The notes: generated by a model from the sequence alone, not told the origin. Numbered from the stretch's first letter, positions 17,188 to 26,911 are shown. The stretch: 64,000 nt of DNA from Bacillota bacterium (GCA_029565935.1 JAKQNF010000015.1:1-64000); one strand, 5' to 3'. A program made the numbers and translations.

Positions 17188-18540
17188 CTAGATGAGTACC
17201 ATGTCTATGCCTGCCAGAGAGCAGAACGCCTTCAGCTTCTTGCTCAGATCCCCTTCCCTGACGAGCAGGTGGTGGTCGGCACCGGCTTCAAGCATCTTCT
17301 TATACGCCTTCATGGCTCCGCAGTCCTGAGGCTTGAACTTGGCGACGAGCTTGCTTCCGCCTTCTACCCATTCCTCCTTGCTCACCTCGAGAACGGAACC
17401 TTTTACTACGGTCATCGTATAGTTGCCCGCCTTGCCGCACAGGTTAATCGCTGTGGCTTTCTTCATAGGCTTTAACGGAAGACCGACAAAGACTCCGTTA
17501 TCCCCCAAAGGCGAAAGCTGCACCTTATCCAGGTCGGCAGCCAGCGAATGGGCGCTGCTTCCTTCATGCGCGAGCAGGAGAGCATCGTTAGCCTTGTCAA
17601 TATTGCCTATTTCGGCCAATGCCGTTGCTCCTGCCGATATTTCGTTCAGCGCTACCATGATGGCAGTATGGGAGATATCACCCTCGGTATCCACTATTAT
17701 GCCCTCATCGGCGAACCATGAGGACGGCAGGTTAGCCATCCCGCCGAAATCCGGGTAGCATTCGGCAGCCAATGCCGTAAGGCCGTACTTCCTGAACAGC
17801 TCCTTCATACCCAGATATACCTTGGCCTCATATATCAGGCGGCTTTCTTCGGCGATAGACCTTCCCAGTCCCGCCTTGCGCTTATCCTCAAGCACCTTTG
17901 CCGCGTCTGTATCCTTCTGCTCCTTTATGAGCTCAAGCAATTCCGTCATCTCGATATGTACTATGGTCGTGCCGAACACATCCGAGAATTCCCATTCCTC
18001 TGATGTCATGTCCTGGGAGTTTGCCACCCTCCAAGTCTGCCTGGGTCCAAGCAGTGCGATCTTTGAGTTGCTCACGGTCTTATATGCTTTAGCCGCGGAA
18101 GCGAACACTTCAAGTTCGTTCTGCAGGTCTTTATCCTCAGGTAGCCCGTATACGAAATCGTACGGAATCCCCTGCTGTGATAATATGCTGCCGAAATGTT
18201 GCACGCACCCGAGGGAGAAGGTCTCCGTGTAGGGTACGGCCCACATCAGCATAGGTACCCTGAGCGTGTTGATAAACAGATACTGCAACGAATCTAGGAC
18301 CCAGCTGGCATGCAAAACCAGGAGGAAGTCCAGGTCCTTCTCAGCGAATTTCGAAGCTTCAGATAAAGCGTCGGCCGCATCCCATACGGTCTTGCCGGCC
18401 ATGCAGACTTCATACCCTGCTCCTTCAAGCATGCTCTTGGCTCTTAGCGTAAAGTCATTTGCCCTTTCCCCGCCGCTTTCAAAACGGCTGGCGACTACTA
18501 CGAATCCAACTCTTGCTTTACCGATGATCATCGCCCCCAT
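17188..18540 (-). CDS. L-fucose/L-arabinose isomerase family protein
   Basis: 450 aa, the size of the FucI/AraA-like superfamily. Late metal-binding motifs are visible: AAECYPDFGG with a conserved Glu, VDTEGDI, and a C-terminal DHHLLVREGD with the His pair typical of the family. It would interconvert an aldose and a ketose, or act on a related polyol or sugar acid; the exact sugar cannot be read from sequence. It is the last gene of the long operon that includes two SDRs, an aldolase and a kinase. The start is ambiguous: the ATG at 18540 has only a weak upstream site, and another ATG lies 9 nt downstream. Confidence 0.78.
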   Translation of the reverse strand: MGAMIIGKARVGFVVVASRFESGGERANDFTLRAKSMLEGAGYEVCMAGKTVWDAADALSEASKFAEKDLDFLLVLHASWVLDSLQYLFINTLRVPMLMWAVPYTETFSLGCVQHFGSILSQQGIPYDFVYGLPEDKDLQNELEVFASAAKAYKTVSNSKIALLGPRQTWRVANSQDMTSEEWEFSDVFGTTIVHIEMTELLELIKEQKDTDAAKVLEDKRKAGLGRSIAEESRLIYEAKVYLGMKELFRKYGLTALAAECYPDFGGMANLPSSWFADEGIIVDTEGDISHTAIMVALNEISAGATALAEIGNIDKANDALLLAHEGSSAHSLAADLDKVQLSPLGDNGVFVGLPLKPMKKATAINLCGKAGNYTMTVVKGSVLEVSKEEWVEGGSKLVAKFKPQDCGAMKAYKKMLEAGADHHLLVREGDLSKKLKAFCSLAGIDMVLI

Positions 18541-18584
18541 ATCTTCTTTGTTTTATCAATGTCTTTACTTCAAAAGGGAGTGGG

Positions 18585-19331
18585 TCAGTCCATCAATGCT
18601 CCCCCGTTGACATCCAATATCTCTCCGGTGATGTAGCTCGCTCCCCTTGATGCTAGGAATACGACGGCCGCTGCGACGTCCTCGGGCATTCCCGGACCTC
18701 GGACGATTGAACCATAGGCCGCGCTTTTCCTCTGCTGCCCGTATACGTCGTGCAATGGGGTATCGATGATCCCCGGTGCTATGGCATTAACATTTATCCC
18801 GTAACCTAAGGCTTCCTTGGCAGTCTGGATGGTAAGGCACGATAGCCCCGCTTTTGATACCGAGTAGCATGCTGCGGCATTTATACCGCCGATCTTCGCG
18901 CCAAGGGAGCTGATGTTGATGATAGTCCCCTTCTTCTTCCGTTTCATCGAGGGGAGTACCGCCTGAGTCGCGAACAACGGTCCCTTAAGGTTTATGGCCA
19001 TGCACCTGTCCCAGTCCTGCTCGCTGATATCCTCGATTCTTCCCGTCATCGTCATCCCTGCGTTATTGACCAGGATGTCTATGTCTCCCAGGCAGACGCT
19101 TGCCATATCGATGGCGTTGAAGACTGCGTCCTTGTCGGATATGTCCAGCTTGAAGGTCATCGCTTTCCTGCCCATCGCCTGGATCTCATCGGCGACGTCC
19201 ATGGCAGCTTTCTGGTGCGAATGGAAGCAGATGGCCACATCGGCTCCTTCGGCAGCCAGCGCCCTGCATATTGCAGAACCGATCCCTCCGCTGGCTCCAG
19301 TAACAAAAGCGGTCTTGCCTGCCAATTCCAT
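18585..19331 (-). CDS. Short-chain dehydrogenase/reductase (FabG-like)
   Basis: 248 aa classical SDR: cofactor motif TGASGGIG (11-18), NNAG (89-92), catalytic Ser near 141, Tyr156 and Lys160 (YSVSK). It oxidises a hydroxyl or reduces a carbonyl of an NAD(P)-linked sugar or hydroxy acid in the cytoplasm. Not a fatty acid synthesis FabG by context: it sits between a FucI-like isomerase and a second SDR. A ribosome binding site AAGGGGC precedes the ATG. About 180 bp separates it from the upstream SDR, the longest gap inside the operon. Confidence 0.9.
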   Translation of the reverse strand: MELAGKTAFVTGASGGIGSAICRALAAEGADVAICFHSHQKAAMDVADEIQAMGRKAMTFKLDISDKDAVFNAIDMASVCLGDIDILVNNAGMTMTGRIEDISEQDWDRCMAINLKGPLFATQAVLPSMKRKKKGTIINISSLGAKIGGINAAACYSVSKAGLSCLTIQTAKEALGYGINVNAIAPGIIDTPLHDVYGQQRKSAAYGSIVRGPGMPEDVAAAVVFLASRGASYITGEILDVNGGALMD

Positions 19332-19511
19332 TGCCTTGCCCCTTTCCGTACAGGGTCTGGCGTTATCGGTCGTATGGACTTTTTATCGGCATTCGCCATG
19401 CCGATTAGTCAATATCTGCCAGTCTATTCCCCATGGTTCTATCTGATGCCGTTCCCAGCACCTGCATAATCCGTTCTAGAGCTGTCAAGGTCGTGCTTCG
19501 TTTCGGACTCG

Positions 19512-20291
19512 TTAGTTGAAGACCGTTCCTCCGCACACGTTTATCGACTGTCCATTTATCGCGCTTGACGCGTCGCTAGCCAAGTACATGACAGCATCCG
19601 CGATCTCCTCAGCGGTGACCAGCCTGCCTATTAGCGTCTCGGCAACCAGCATCTTGTAGTACTCCTCTTCGCTGATGTTAAGCCGCTTTGCCTCCGCCTT
19701 CACCAAAGTCATGATCCTGTCCCCGGCCACCGTGCCCGGGCATACGCAGTTCACCCTGATCCCATACTTCGCGACTTCGCGTGCAAGGCACTGCGTGAAT
19801 CCGACCTGTGCCCACTTTGTACAGCAATAGGCGGACCTATCAGCTTCGCCCCTTTTGCCAAAGTCGGAGGAGATGCTTATGATCGCACCTTTTCGATTGG
19901 GTATCATATACTTCAGGACTTCCCGCGAAGCCAGCATGGTACCGGTTATGTTGGCGGCGAAAGTCTCGTCCCACTGCTTTTTGTTCATCTCCGCAACCGG
20001 AAGGACCGGACCTCTGAGCCCAACGTTGTTAACAAGCACGTCTACGGTCTTGTATTCATCGTATGCCCTTGCCACCATATCTATGATCGACTGCTCCTGC
20101 ATGACGTCGCATACAACGGGAATGCTCTTTCCGCCGAAGCTTGCGATTTCCCCTGACACCTCGACTACGTCCGCCTCAGTCCTTCCTGCGAGGACGAGCT
20201 TCGCACCTTCACGGGCGAATGCCATGGATATAGCCTTGCCTATCCCTTTGCCCGCCCCAGTAACGATTACGACTTTATTCTCAAACCTCAT
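19512..20291 (-). CDS. Short-chain dehydrogenase/reductase
   Basis: 259 aa classical SDR with TGAGKGIG, NNVG in place of NNAG, and the catalytic YCCTK (Tyr-x3-Lys). It differs from the neighbouring SDR enough to have another substrate. The ATG at 20291 is preferred (AAGGGGG 7-8 nt upstream); the TTG two codons earlier overlaps the stop of the preceding gene. It starts 2 nt after the Ldh2-type dehydrogenase ends, so the two are translationally linked and likely act in sequence on the same hydroxy/keto acid pair. Confidence 0.9.
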   Translation of the reverse strand: MRFENKVVIVTGAGKGIGKAISMAFAREGAKLVLAGRTEADVVEVSGEIASFGGKSIPVVCDVMQEQSIIDMVARAYDEYKTVDVLVNNVGLRGPVLPVAEMNKKQWDETFAANITGTMLASREVLKYMIPNRKGAIISISSDFGKRGEADRSAYCCTKWAQVGFTQCLAREVAKYGIRVNCVCPGTVAGDRIMTLVKAEAKRLNISEEEYYKMLVAETLIGRLVTAEEIADAVMYLASDASSAINGQSINVCGGTVFN

Positions 20292-20293
20292 TC

Positions 20294-21370
20294 TCAATCC
20301 CCCTTTGAGGATATGTCTTCGACTTCCAACCCGACCTCTTTGGCCAGGTTCACCAGCTTGGCATACGCATGGTCAGGTATCCATATGCCGTTTTGTTCCG
20401 ACCTTTCCATGATCTCGTTCTCGATCTCGCCGGGTATCAGCAATCTATCCGTGCCGACGGCTTTGGGACGGTTGTGAAGGCCGTCCGTAAAGGAGCTTAC
20501 ATCTTGTTTGAACTCCCTTACATCACGCATCTTGGATATGTCGATGGCCATTATGAAATAGCCTAGCCTCGAAGGTTCTTCGGGATACAGTATCCAGTCC
20601 TTCAGCTGCTCTGCTACACCGGCCCCGGGAAGGATGGAGGACAGTATCTCGGCCATCACCGCTATACCATAGCCTTTGTAGCCACCAAACGCGCTCGCAG
20701 AGCCTCCTCTGTCGAGGTCGTTGGGGTCCTTGCTTGGCATGCCCTCGGAATCGAACACCCAGCCGTCCGGTATCTCCTTGCCCTCTTTGTACATGTTCAT
20801 CATCTTGCCGACTGCAACTATCGAAAGGGCCATATCGAGCACTATCGGAGTCCCGTTCGCCGTAGGCGCAGCTATGCTTATTGGATTGTTGCCTATTGCA
20901 GGCCCCTTGCTGCCGGGGACTCCGATTACGGGTGTGGAGTTGCTGATCGCTATTCCGATCATATCGTTCTCGGCGCACATCATCGCATAGTACGCGCCCG
21001 CCCCGTAATGGCTGCCGTTCTTCACGCTGACGACCGAGCTGCCGAATTTCTTCGCGAGCTCGATCGCATGCAAGGTAGCCTTGGCGCCGCTCAGCTGGCC
21101 CAGGCCGTTACAACCGTCCATAAGGCATACGCTGCCGCTCTCCGAGACGATTTTGATTTGGGCCTTGGGGTCGATGCCGCCCTTCTTGACCTGCTGCACA
21201 TAATTAGGGAGCGCAACTACGCCATGGGAGCTCACGCCCCTCGCGTCCGTATCGACCAATACCTTAGCCGCGATACGCGAATCTTCTTCGCTAAATCCGA
21301 ATCCCCTCAGGATGCCACTGGCGGTATCCATGAGCTTCTTCGCGGATAAATAAACACCTTGCCGGACCAT
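20294..21370 (-). CDS. Malate/L-lactate dehydrogenase family (Ldh2) oxidoreductase
   Basis: 358 aa, normal length. Family markers: SSHGVVALPNYVQQVKKGG near the N terminus, VKNGSHYGAGAYYA with the catalytic His, and GSKGPAIGNNPISIAAP. These NAD(P)-dependent enzymes reduce 2-keto acids (including 2,3-diketo-L-gulonate, ureidoglycolate-type and sulfopyruvate-type substrates). The context of aldolases and dehydratase suggests a sugar-acid-derived 2-keto acid. Strong ribosome binding site AAGGAGG before ATG 21370. Confidence 0.9.
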   Translation of the reverse strand: MVRQGVYLSAKKLMDTASGILRGFGFSEEDSRIAAKVLVDTDARGVSSHGVVALPNYVQQVKKGGIDPKAQIKIVSESGSVCLMDGCNGLGQLSGAKATLHAIELAKKFGSSVVSVKNGSHYGAGAYYAMMCAENDMIGIAISNSTPVIGVPGSKGPAIGNNPISIAAPTANGTPIVLDMALSIVAVGKMMNMYKEGKEIPDGWVFDSEGMPSKDPNDLDRGGSASAFGGYKGYGIAVMAEILSSILPGAGVAEQLKDWILYPEEPSRLGYFIMAIDISKMRDVREFKQDVSSFTDGLHNRPKAVGTDRLLIPGEIENEIMERSEQNGIWIPDHAYAKLVNLAKEVGLEVEDISSKGD

Positions 21371-21408
21371 CGTCTTTCCCTCCTTAGATAAAGCCAGCGG
21401 CTGGCCCT

Positions 21409-22242
21409 CTACTGCTGCCTTTCTAGCCCGACCCTGTTACCGCAGCCCTTGCTGATCTCCGAAAGGGCGTTCTTGGCGCCGTTTATCATGAATTCGATAT
21501 CATCGCATATCGCCATGAACTGGAAGCCCTGGTTGATCCTCTTGATCGCAGCTTCGTTCGAACCTACATGGATGCCTACCGGTACGCCGTGCTTCTTGCC
21601 GGCTTCCAGGACCCTCATCACCGCGGCTTCGAACTCAGGCCTGCTCAGCTGACCGAACATGCCCATCGAGGCTGACAGGTCTGCCGGTCCTATGAACGCT
21701 CCGCCAAGGCCTTCTACTTCGAATATCTCATCTATCCTGTCTACCGCGCCTATAGTCTCGATCTGTATGATGACAAGGTTGTCTTCATTCGCATTAGCCA
21801 TGTACTTGCCTTCATCCAGGTCGTATTTTGTCGTGCGGCCGCCGCCTATGCCCCTTTGGCCCTTCGGAGGGAACATGCATCCTCTAACGGCTTTTTCAGC
21901 TTCCTCTTTCGTGTTCACCCAAGGTACCACGATGCCCTTGGCGCCTCTGTCCAGAGCCAGCTTCATCAGGACAGGATCGTTCCATGATACGCGCACCATA
22001 GGGACCACTTCCGTACGCTCTATGGTCCTGATCATGTTCTCTACCGTCTCGAAGCTGTGCGGGGCGTGCTCCATATCTATCACAAGCCAGTCGAATCCGA
22101 TGTAGCTCATCACTTCGGCAGATTGGCACGAAGAAACGCTCAGCCATGAACCGAGGGTTGGCTTGCCCTGCTCCATCAATACCTTAGCCCTGTTGTTTCC
22201 CTTGTTATCGCAGCATTCCATCCTGATCATCTTCCCTTCCAT
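21409..22242 (-). CDS. HpcH/HpaI-family class II aldolase (2-keto-3-deoxy acid aldolase)
   Basis: 277 aa, with all the hallmarks of the GarL/RhmA/HpaI group: WLVIDMEHAP, MVRVSWNDP, GAKGIVVPWV, QIETIGAVDRIDEI and AFIGPADLSASMG, the last providing substrate carboxylate binding. It cleaves a 2-keto-3-deoxy sugar acid to pyruvate plus an aldehyde using a divalent metal. It shares an operon with a DapA-like aldolase, so two different retro-aldol activities are available. Several in-frame ATGs lie within the first eight codons, so the exact start is uncertain. Confidence 0.9.
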   Translation of the reverse strand: MEGKMIRMECCDNKGNNRAKVLMEQGKPTLGSWLSVSSCQSAEVMSYIGFDWLVIDMEHAPHSFETVENMIRTIERTEVVPMVRVSWNDPVLMKLALDRGAKGIVVPWVNTKEEAEKAVRGCMFPPKGQRGIGGGRTTKYDLDEGKYMANANEDNLVIIQIETIGAVDRIDEIFEVEGLGGAFIGPADLSASMGMFGQLSRPEFEAAVMRVLEAGKKHGVPVGIHVGSNEAAIKRINQGFQFMAICDDIEFMINGAKNALSEISKGCGNRVGLERQQ

Positions 22243-22263
22243 GATTGGGTTTAAGCTTTGCTA

Positions 22264-22980
22264 TCAACCGCCCAGATATGCTTTCTTGACCTTCTCGCTG
22301 TGCCTTAGCTCATCGGCGGGCCCTTCGACCACTATCTTCCCCGATTCGATGACGTAAGCCCTGTCCGAGTGCTCGAGCGCCATGTTCGCGTTCTGCTCCA
22401 CGAGAAGGATGGTCGTGCCGTCCTTATTGATCGTCTTTATAATGTCGAAGACTTCCCTCACCAGGACGGGGGCCAGCCCTAGGGACGGTTCGTCCAGCAA
22501 GAGCAACTTGGGCCTGCTTACGAGGCTCCTTGCTATCGCTAGCATCTGCTGTTCTCCACCGCTGAGGCTCCATGCCTTCTGGCTGTGCCTCTCCTTGAGC
22601 CTTGGAAATAACTCGTACATCCGTTTGATGTCGTTCTCTACCTCGGCTAACTTGGTGCCATGCATCCTCCTGACGCAAGCACCCGTAAGGAGGTTTTCAT
22701 AGACGCTGAAGTCGGGGAACACCCTCCTGCCCTCAGGGACGATGGAGATCCCTGATGCCACTATCTTGTTCGAATCCAGCTGATCCATCCTCTTGCCGAG
22801 GAAATCGATTTTGCCCTTGGTGGGCTTCAGCGCGCCCATGATGGCATTAAGGGTCGTCGTCTTTCCGGCCCCGTTGGAGCCGATTATCGTAACGATCTCA
22901 TTCTCCTTGACGTTAAGGCTCAGGTCATGGAGGACCTGTACTTTGCCGTATGCAACGTTGATTCCGTCAATGGTAAGCAT
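22264..22980 (-). CDS. livF: Branched-chain-type ABC transporter ATPase (LivF), importer 1
   Basis: 238 aa. Walker A GSNGAGKTT, signature LSGGEQQM and Walker B LLLLDEPSLGL are intact, and length and sequence style fit LivF. Start overlaps the end of livG by 14 nt. The importer's genes are embedded in a sugar-acid operon, so its substrate may be a carboxylic or sugar acid rather than an amino acid. Confidence 0.93.
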   Translation of the reverse strand: MLTIDGINVAYGKVQVLHDLSLNVKENEIVTIIGSNGAGKTTTLNAIMGALKPTKGKIDFLGKRMDQLDSNKIVASGISIVPEGRRVFPDFSVYENLLTGACVRRMHGTKLAEVENDIKRMYELFPRLKERHSQKAWSLSGGEQQMLAIARSLVSRPKLLLLDEPSLGLAPVLVREVFDIIKTINKDGTTILLVEQNANMALEHSDRAYVIESGKIVVEGPADELRHSEKVKKAYLGG

Positions 22981-23746
22981 CAGCTACCACCTCCCCGAGG
23001 TAAGCCTCTATGACCTGCTCGTTCTGCTGGATCTCGGCGGGGATACCTTCTGCGATCTTCGCCCCGAAGTTCAGGACCGATATCCTGTCGCAGACTCCCA
23101 TGACCAGCTTCATGTCGTGCTCGATCAGCAACACCGTTATGCCAAGGTCGCGAATCTTCCTGATACAAGTCACGAGACCTTCCTTTTCCGTAGCCACCAT
23201 GCCCGCCGCGGGCTCGTCGAGCATTATTAGTTTTGGGTCGCTCGCCATGGCCCTGGCTATTTCCACGAGCCGTCTCGGCCCGTGGGCGAGGCTTCCGGAG
23301 ATTTCGGTACCATCTCCCTGATACCCGACGAGCTCCAGGAGCCCTCTGGCTTTGTCAGCGAACGTGGACTCTTCCTTCCTGGTGCCGGCGTCCCTCAGCA
23401 ACGAACCGGCTACGCCTGCTTTCCCCCTGCAGTGCATTCCGCACATGACGTTCTGCAGCACGCTCATCTGCGAGAAAAGCCTGGAGGACTGGAAAGTCCT
23501 GGACATGCCCTTTATCACCCTCTGGTGGGGCTTCTGCTTGTCCATCCTCTCGCCCTTGAACTTGACCTCGCCGCCGTCTATTACGTACAATCCGCTCACG
23601 ACGTTGATCAGCGTGCTTTTCCCCGAGCCGTTGGGGCCGATGAGGCCTCTTATCTCGTTTTCCTCTATGGACGTAGTAACCTGGTTCAGAGCAATCAGGC
23701 CACCGAACTTCTTCGTAAGAGAACAGAGCTCAAGTATTTCAGACAT
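22967..23746 (-). CDS. livG: Branched-chain-type ABC transporter ATPase (LivG), importer 1
   Basis: 259 aa with Walker A GPNGSGKST, the LivG-type signature region LAHGPRRLVEIARA (LAHGPRR in place of LSGGQ, with Ala-His-Gly) and Walker B LIMLDEPAAGM. It overlaps livM by 8 nt at its start and livF by 14 nt at its end, so translation is coupled. Confidence 0.93.
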   Translation of the reverse strand: MSEILELCSLTKKFGGLIALNQVTTSIEENEIRGLIGPNGSGKSTLINVVSGLYVIDGGEVKFKGERMDKQKPHQRVIKGMSRTFQSSRLFSQMSVLQNVMCGMHCRGKAGVAGSLLRDAGTRKEESTFADKARGLLELVGYQGDGTEISGSLAHGPRRLVEIARAMASDPKLIMLDEPAAGMVATEKEGLVTCIRKIRDLGITVLLIEHDMKLVMGVCDRISVLNFGAKIAEGIPAEIQQNEQVIEAYLGEVVADAYH

Positions 23747-24716
23747 TGGTATCTTCCGCCTTTCTGGCAGTACGTAGAAGTTTCAGCCTCATGAGCACGT
23801 CCACCGTTAATGTCCTTGCAAGCTCTCCGATGCCGCCCGGGGCCTTCAGGGCGATTATCGCCACCAGCAGGCCGTACAGCGCCATATAGCTTTCCTTCAG
23901 GAACCTCATCCATTCCGGTATGATCTGCAACATAAATCCGCCTACCACCGCGCCCCATATCGTGCCGGGTCCGCCGACCAGCAACATCGCGACTATCGTC
24001 TGCGAGGCCGCAGGTGAGAATGTGTCGGGTGATATGTATCCTATGAATGATGCCAGCAGCCCGCCGGAAATCCCGGCCACGAATGCGCTTATCGTGAAGA
24101 TGAGTATCTTATAGAACCTGACATCTATGCCAGACGATTCGGCCGCCATCTCGTTGTCCCTGATGGCCTGCACTGCCCTACCGACGCGGGAATCTTTGAT
24201 TCTGGCGAATGCCAGGACAGATATCAGCATTACCGAAACGATGAAGTAGTACTTCGCTATCGGGGTACTAAAGATTATGGGTCCGAGGCTCGGCGGCGGT
24301 ATCTGGGGTATCCCGTCAGCCCCTCTGGTGAGCGTAACCCAGTTGTTGAATATCAATTCCAGTATCTGGTTGAACCCTATCGTGGTTATGACTAGGTACA
24401 CGTTCTTGATCTTAAGGCTCGGGATGCCCAAAAGCACTCCCACCATGGCACTTACGACCCCGCCCATCAGCAATGCGGGCAGGAACGGGAAGTTGAGCCT
24501 TGTAAGAAGAAGGGCCGTAGTATATGCACCTAGGCCCCAGAACGCCGCGTGTCCTAGTGAAGTCAGCCCGCAAAGTCCCATCAGGTAGTTGAGGCTTATG
24601 ACCAGTATGCTGGAGATGGCCCCCAATGAAAGCACATACATCTGATAGTCCGTCTTAGCGAAAAGAGGAAGGGCTAACAGAATAAGTATTGGAATAATCT
24701 TTTTAATACTTTTCAA
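23739..24716 (-). CDS. livM: Branched-chain-type ABC transporter permease (LivM), importer 1
   Basis: 325 aa, hydrophobic with about nine to ten membrane segments; contains LTSLGHAAFWGLGAY and the EAA-type loop AVQAIRDNEMAAESSGID that contacts the ATPase. Start: a TTG at 24716 with GGGGAGGG 7 nt upstream is preferred. The longer version starting at 24782 would overlap livH by 50 nt and add a hydrophilic tail foreign to LivM. Confidence 0.92.
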   Translation of the reverse strand: MKSIKKIIPILILLALPLFAKTDYQMYVLSLGAISSILVISLNYLMGLCGLTSLGHAAFWGLGAYTTALLLTRLNFPFLPALLMGGVVSAMVGVLLGIPSLKIKNVYLVITTIGFNQILELIFNNWVTLTRGADGIPQIPPPSLGPIIFSTPIAKYYFIVSVMLISVLAFARIKDSRVGRAVQAIRDNEMAAESSGIDVRFYKILIFTISAFVAGISGGLLASFIGYISPDTFSPAASQTIVAMLLVGGPGTIWGAVVGGFMLQIIPEWMRFLKESYMALYGLLVAIIALKAPGGIGELARTLTVDVLMRLKLLRTARKAEDTNV

Positions 24717-24732
24717 GACATTACCCTCCCCA

Positions 24733-25614
24733 CTAAGCTTTTTCGCCGGCCGCTTCGCCGAACAGCCCTCTTGGTCTGACAAGCAAGAAAAGGATCAGGA
24801 ATGCGAAGCCCCAGGCATCGCGGTAGGACGACGATATGAAGAACGCCGCGAACACTTCCACGACACCGGCTATGAAGCCGCCTATGATCACACCGTGGAC
24901 GTTGCGCCCGAAACCTCCGATGACCGCCGCCGCGAAGCCCTTGCTCATAAGGACGGCGAGCGAGGGGGTAACGAAGAATATGGGCCCTGCCATGACTCCC
25001 GCCACGGTGGCGAGCGCCGTGCTAAGGGCGAACGTATACCTGATTATCGTCCTGACGGGGATGCCCATCAGCGCCGATACTTCCTTGCTCTGGCCGACGG
25101 CCCTCATCATGAGGCCTATCTGCGTCTTGTTAAGCAGCATGTATATGATTGCCACAACAACCAGCAGCACGCTCAGTATCAAGAGGTTCTGCGTATCGAA
25201 TACGAGGTTTCCAAACCTTAGCGATGACTGCCTGATGAACCTGGGCACGACGAAGGGGATGGGACCCCATACTATCTGTGCCATCTCGGTTATGAAGATG
25301 CCAGCACCAAGTGCTGCGAGCATGAAGCGGGTCGGGACGGCGAACCTCACCGGCTCGTATATCAGGTACCCGAATATGCTACCTACGATGGCCATGGCGG
25401 CGATCGTCAATATGGCAGCCGGCACCACTGGCAGCTTCAGGAACACCGTGAATGTCACACCTGCGTAAGCCCCCAATGTTACGAGCGCGCCCTGTGCGAT
25501 GTTTAGGCCGCCGGTGGAGTTGAAGATCAAGTTCATCCCCATGCCGATCAGTCCGTATATCGCTCCCATCGCAAGACCGCCTACTACCAGCTGAAGAAGG
25601 ATAGATATGTCCAA
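24733..25614 (-). CDS. livH: Branched-chain-type ABC transporter permease (LivH), importer 1
   Basis: 293 aa, about eight membrane segments; begins with the LivH-typical QLVVGGLAMGAIYGLIGMG and has the cytoplasmic coupling loop AVGQSKEVSALMGI. Follows livK after an 85-nt gap containing a hairpin. Pairs with LivM to form the membrane channel. Confidence 0.93.
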   Translation of the reverse strand: MDISILLQLVVGGLAMGAIYGLIGMGMNLIFNSTGGLNIAQGALVTLGAYAGVTFTVFLKLPVVPAAILTIAAMAIVGSIFGYLIYEPVRFAVPTRFMLAALGAGIFITEMAQIVWGPIPFVVPRFIRQSSLRFGNLVFDTQNLLILSVLLVVVAIIYMLLNKTQIGLMMRAVGQSKEVSALMGIPVRTIIRYTFALSTALATVAGVMAGPIFFVTPSLAVLMSKGFAAAVIGGFGRNVHGVIIGGFIAGVVEVFAAFFISSSYRDAWGFAFLILFLLVRPRGLFGEAAGEKA

Positions 25615-25640
25615 TTCGCTCCCTACCTTCGTCCCTTCCC

Positions 25641-25671
25641 CCGGCGGGCTCCCGTAAAGGGAGCCCGTCGG
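25641..25671 (-). repeat. Hairpin between livK and livH (importer 1)
   Basis: A 13-bp stem with one G-T pair: CCGGCGGGCTCCC, loop GTAAA, GGGAGCCCGTCGG. There is no T-run downstream in the reading direction. It lies just after the binding-protein gene, the usual place for an attenuating or stabilising stem in Liv operons. Confidence 0.75.
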
Positions 25672-25699
25672 CGGAAGACAGTAACTTAACTGTGTTTAC

Positions 25700-26911
25700 T
25701 TACTTGAACTCGACTACGTCGATGACCTTGTGGCTGCCGTCAACGATCTGGACGATCACCATCGAGTGGGACAGGTCCTGATTCGCATCGCAACCATAGG
25801 GCTTGGTCGTTCCGGCAGTGAAGTCCTTGGTCTCGAGGAGGGCCTTCCTAATTGCTACCCTTGCTTCTTCGAGAGGCATCATCATCTTCTTGCCGTTGAC
25901 TTCCTTGATGACTCCGGCCCTGCGCAGTGCGTCGGCGACTACGAGAGTACCGTCATAGGGCCACTGCATGTCGCTGTCTGCTGCTTCCTTGTACTTAGCC
26001 ATTATCTTGTCATTGAGGTACTTGACCCACTGTGCGGTGCCTGTGGGCGTATAGTCGACGATTGCGTATATTCCCTCTGCGTCGGCCCCGGCGATCTTTA
26101 CGCAGATAGCCAGGCTTCCGTATGAGGAGCCACCAACGAACTTGACGTCCAGACCCAGCTGCTTGACCTGTCTGAGGATGACACCGTCGTCCTCAGGGTT
26201 AGGACACCACGAGAAGATGCAGGTTGCGCCGCTCTTCTTGATGGCGAGCAACTGCGCGGTGTAGTCTTTCGTGCCCCTTGCGAATCTCTGTGTGGTGAGC
26301 AGGGTGATGCCATAGACTTCCTTCAGGACTCTCTGGGTCTCCTCGAAGCCACCCTGTCCGAATGCGTCGTCGCTGTAAAGGGCCGCGATCTTGGTCTGCT
26401 TGAGGTTCTCTACGATGAACTTGGCCATGATGCCGGCGTTGCCCTTGTCGTTGGTCCTGATGCCGAACATCCAGGGATTCTTTAGTTCCCTTACCGACCA
26501 TGCGGATCCGCCGTATACAGCGGGTATCTCCGCTTTGAGGATGACGGGCGCGACTGCGTGGTTCTGGCTGCTGTAGTCGGTCGCGAATGTTACCATCAGC
26601 TTCCTGTCATGGATCAGCTTGTTGAGGGCAGCGACCGCACCTTCGTTGGTGCCCTTCGTGTCCTCGTAGACCATCTTGATCGGTACGCCGTTGATTCCGC
26701 CCTCGGCGTTGATCTTCTCTACGGCCACCTCATGGCCGCGTCTCATGATCTCGCCGGATAGTGCGTTGGGACCCGTAAATGCGTTGGCCGTGCCTATCTC
26801 GATATAGGCCGGTGCGGGTGACCATTCGCCGGCATCCTTGGAAGCTACTCCGAACGAAACTACCAGGATTGCCATCAATGCCAAAAGAATCAGACGATTG
26901 TTGGATCTCAT
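25700..26911 (-). CDS. livK: Branched-chain-type ABC transporter solute-binding protein, importer 1
   Basis: 403 aa, type I periplasmic binding protein (Peripla_BP_6). The signal peptide is about residues 1-23 (LILLALMAILVVSFG). The mature part has EIGTANAFTGPNALSGE, ALNKLIHDRKLMVTFATDYS and the hinge-region YSDDAFGQGG typical of amino acid/amide-type receptors. The start at 26911 has AAAGGAG upstream; a start at 26974 would add 21 non-signal residues. It is the transporter gene most remote from the dehydrogenases, next to an FGGY kinase. Confidence 0.93.
   Translation of the reverse strand: MRSNNRLILLALMAILVVSFGVASKDAGEWSPAPAYIEIGTANAFTGPNALSGEIMRRGHEVAVEKINAEGGINGVPIKMVYEDTKGTNEGAVAALNKLIHDRKLMVTFATDYSSQNHAVAPVILKAEIPAVYGGSAWSVRELKNPWMFGIRTNDKGNAGIMAKFIVENLKQTKIAALYSDDAFGQGGFEETQRVLKEVYGITLLTTQRFARGTKDYTAQLLAIKKSGATCIFSWCPNPEDDGVILRQVKQLGLDVKFVGGSSYGSLAICVKIAGADAEGIYAIVDYTPTGTAQWVKYLNDKIMAKYKEAADSDMQWPYDGTLVVADALRRAGVIKEVNGKKMMMPLEEARVAIRKALLETKDFTAGTTKPYGCDANQDLSHSMVIVQIVDGSHKVIDVVEFK

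Noticed and set aside
16989-17195. A 68-aa ORF after the small orphan gene
   Set aside because: No ribosome binding site, odd composition, and it overlaps the two-part hairpin between convergent genes.
24717-24782. Extended N terminus of livM, importer 1
   Set aside because: It overlaps livH by 50 nt with a hydrophilic, non-family sequence; a TTG with GGGGAGGG lies just downstream.
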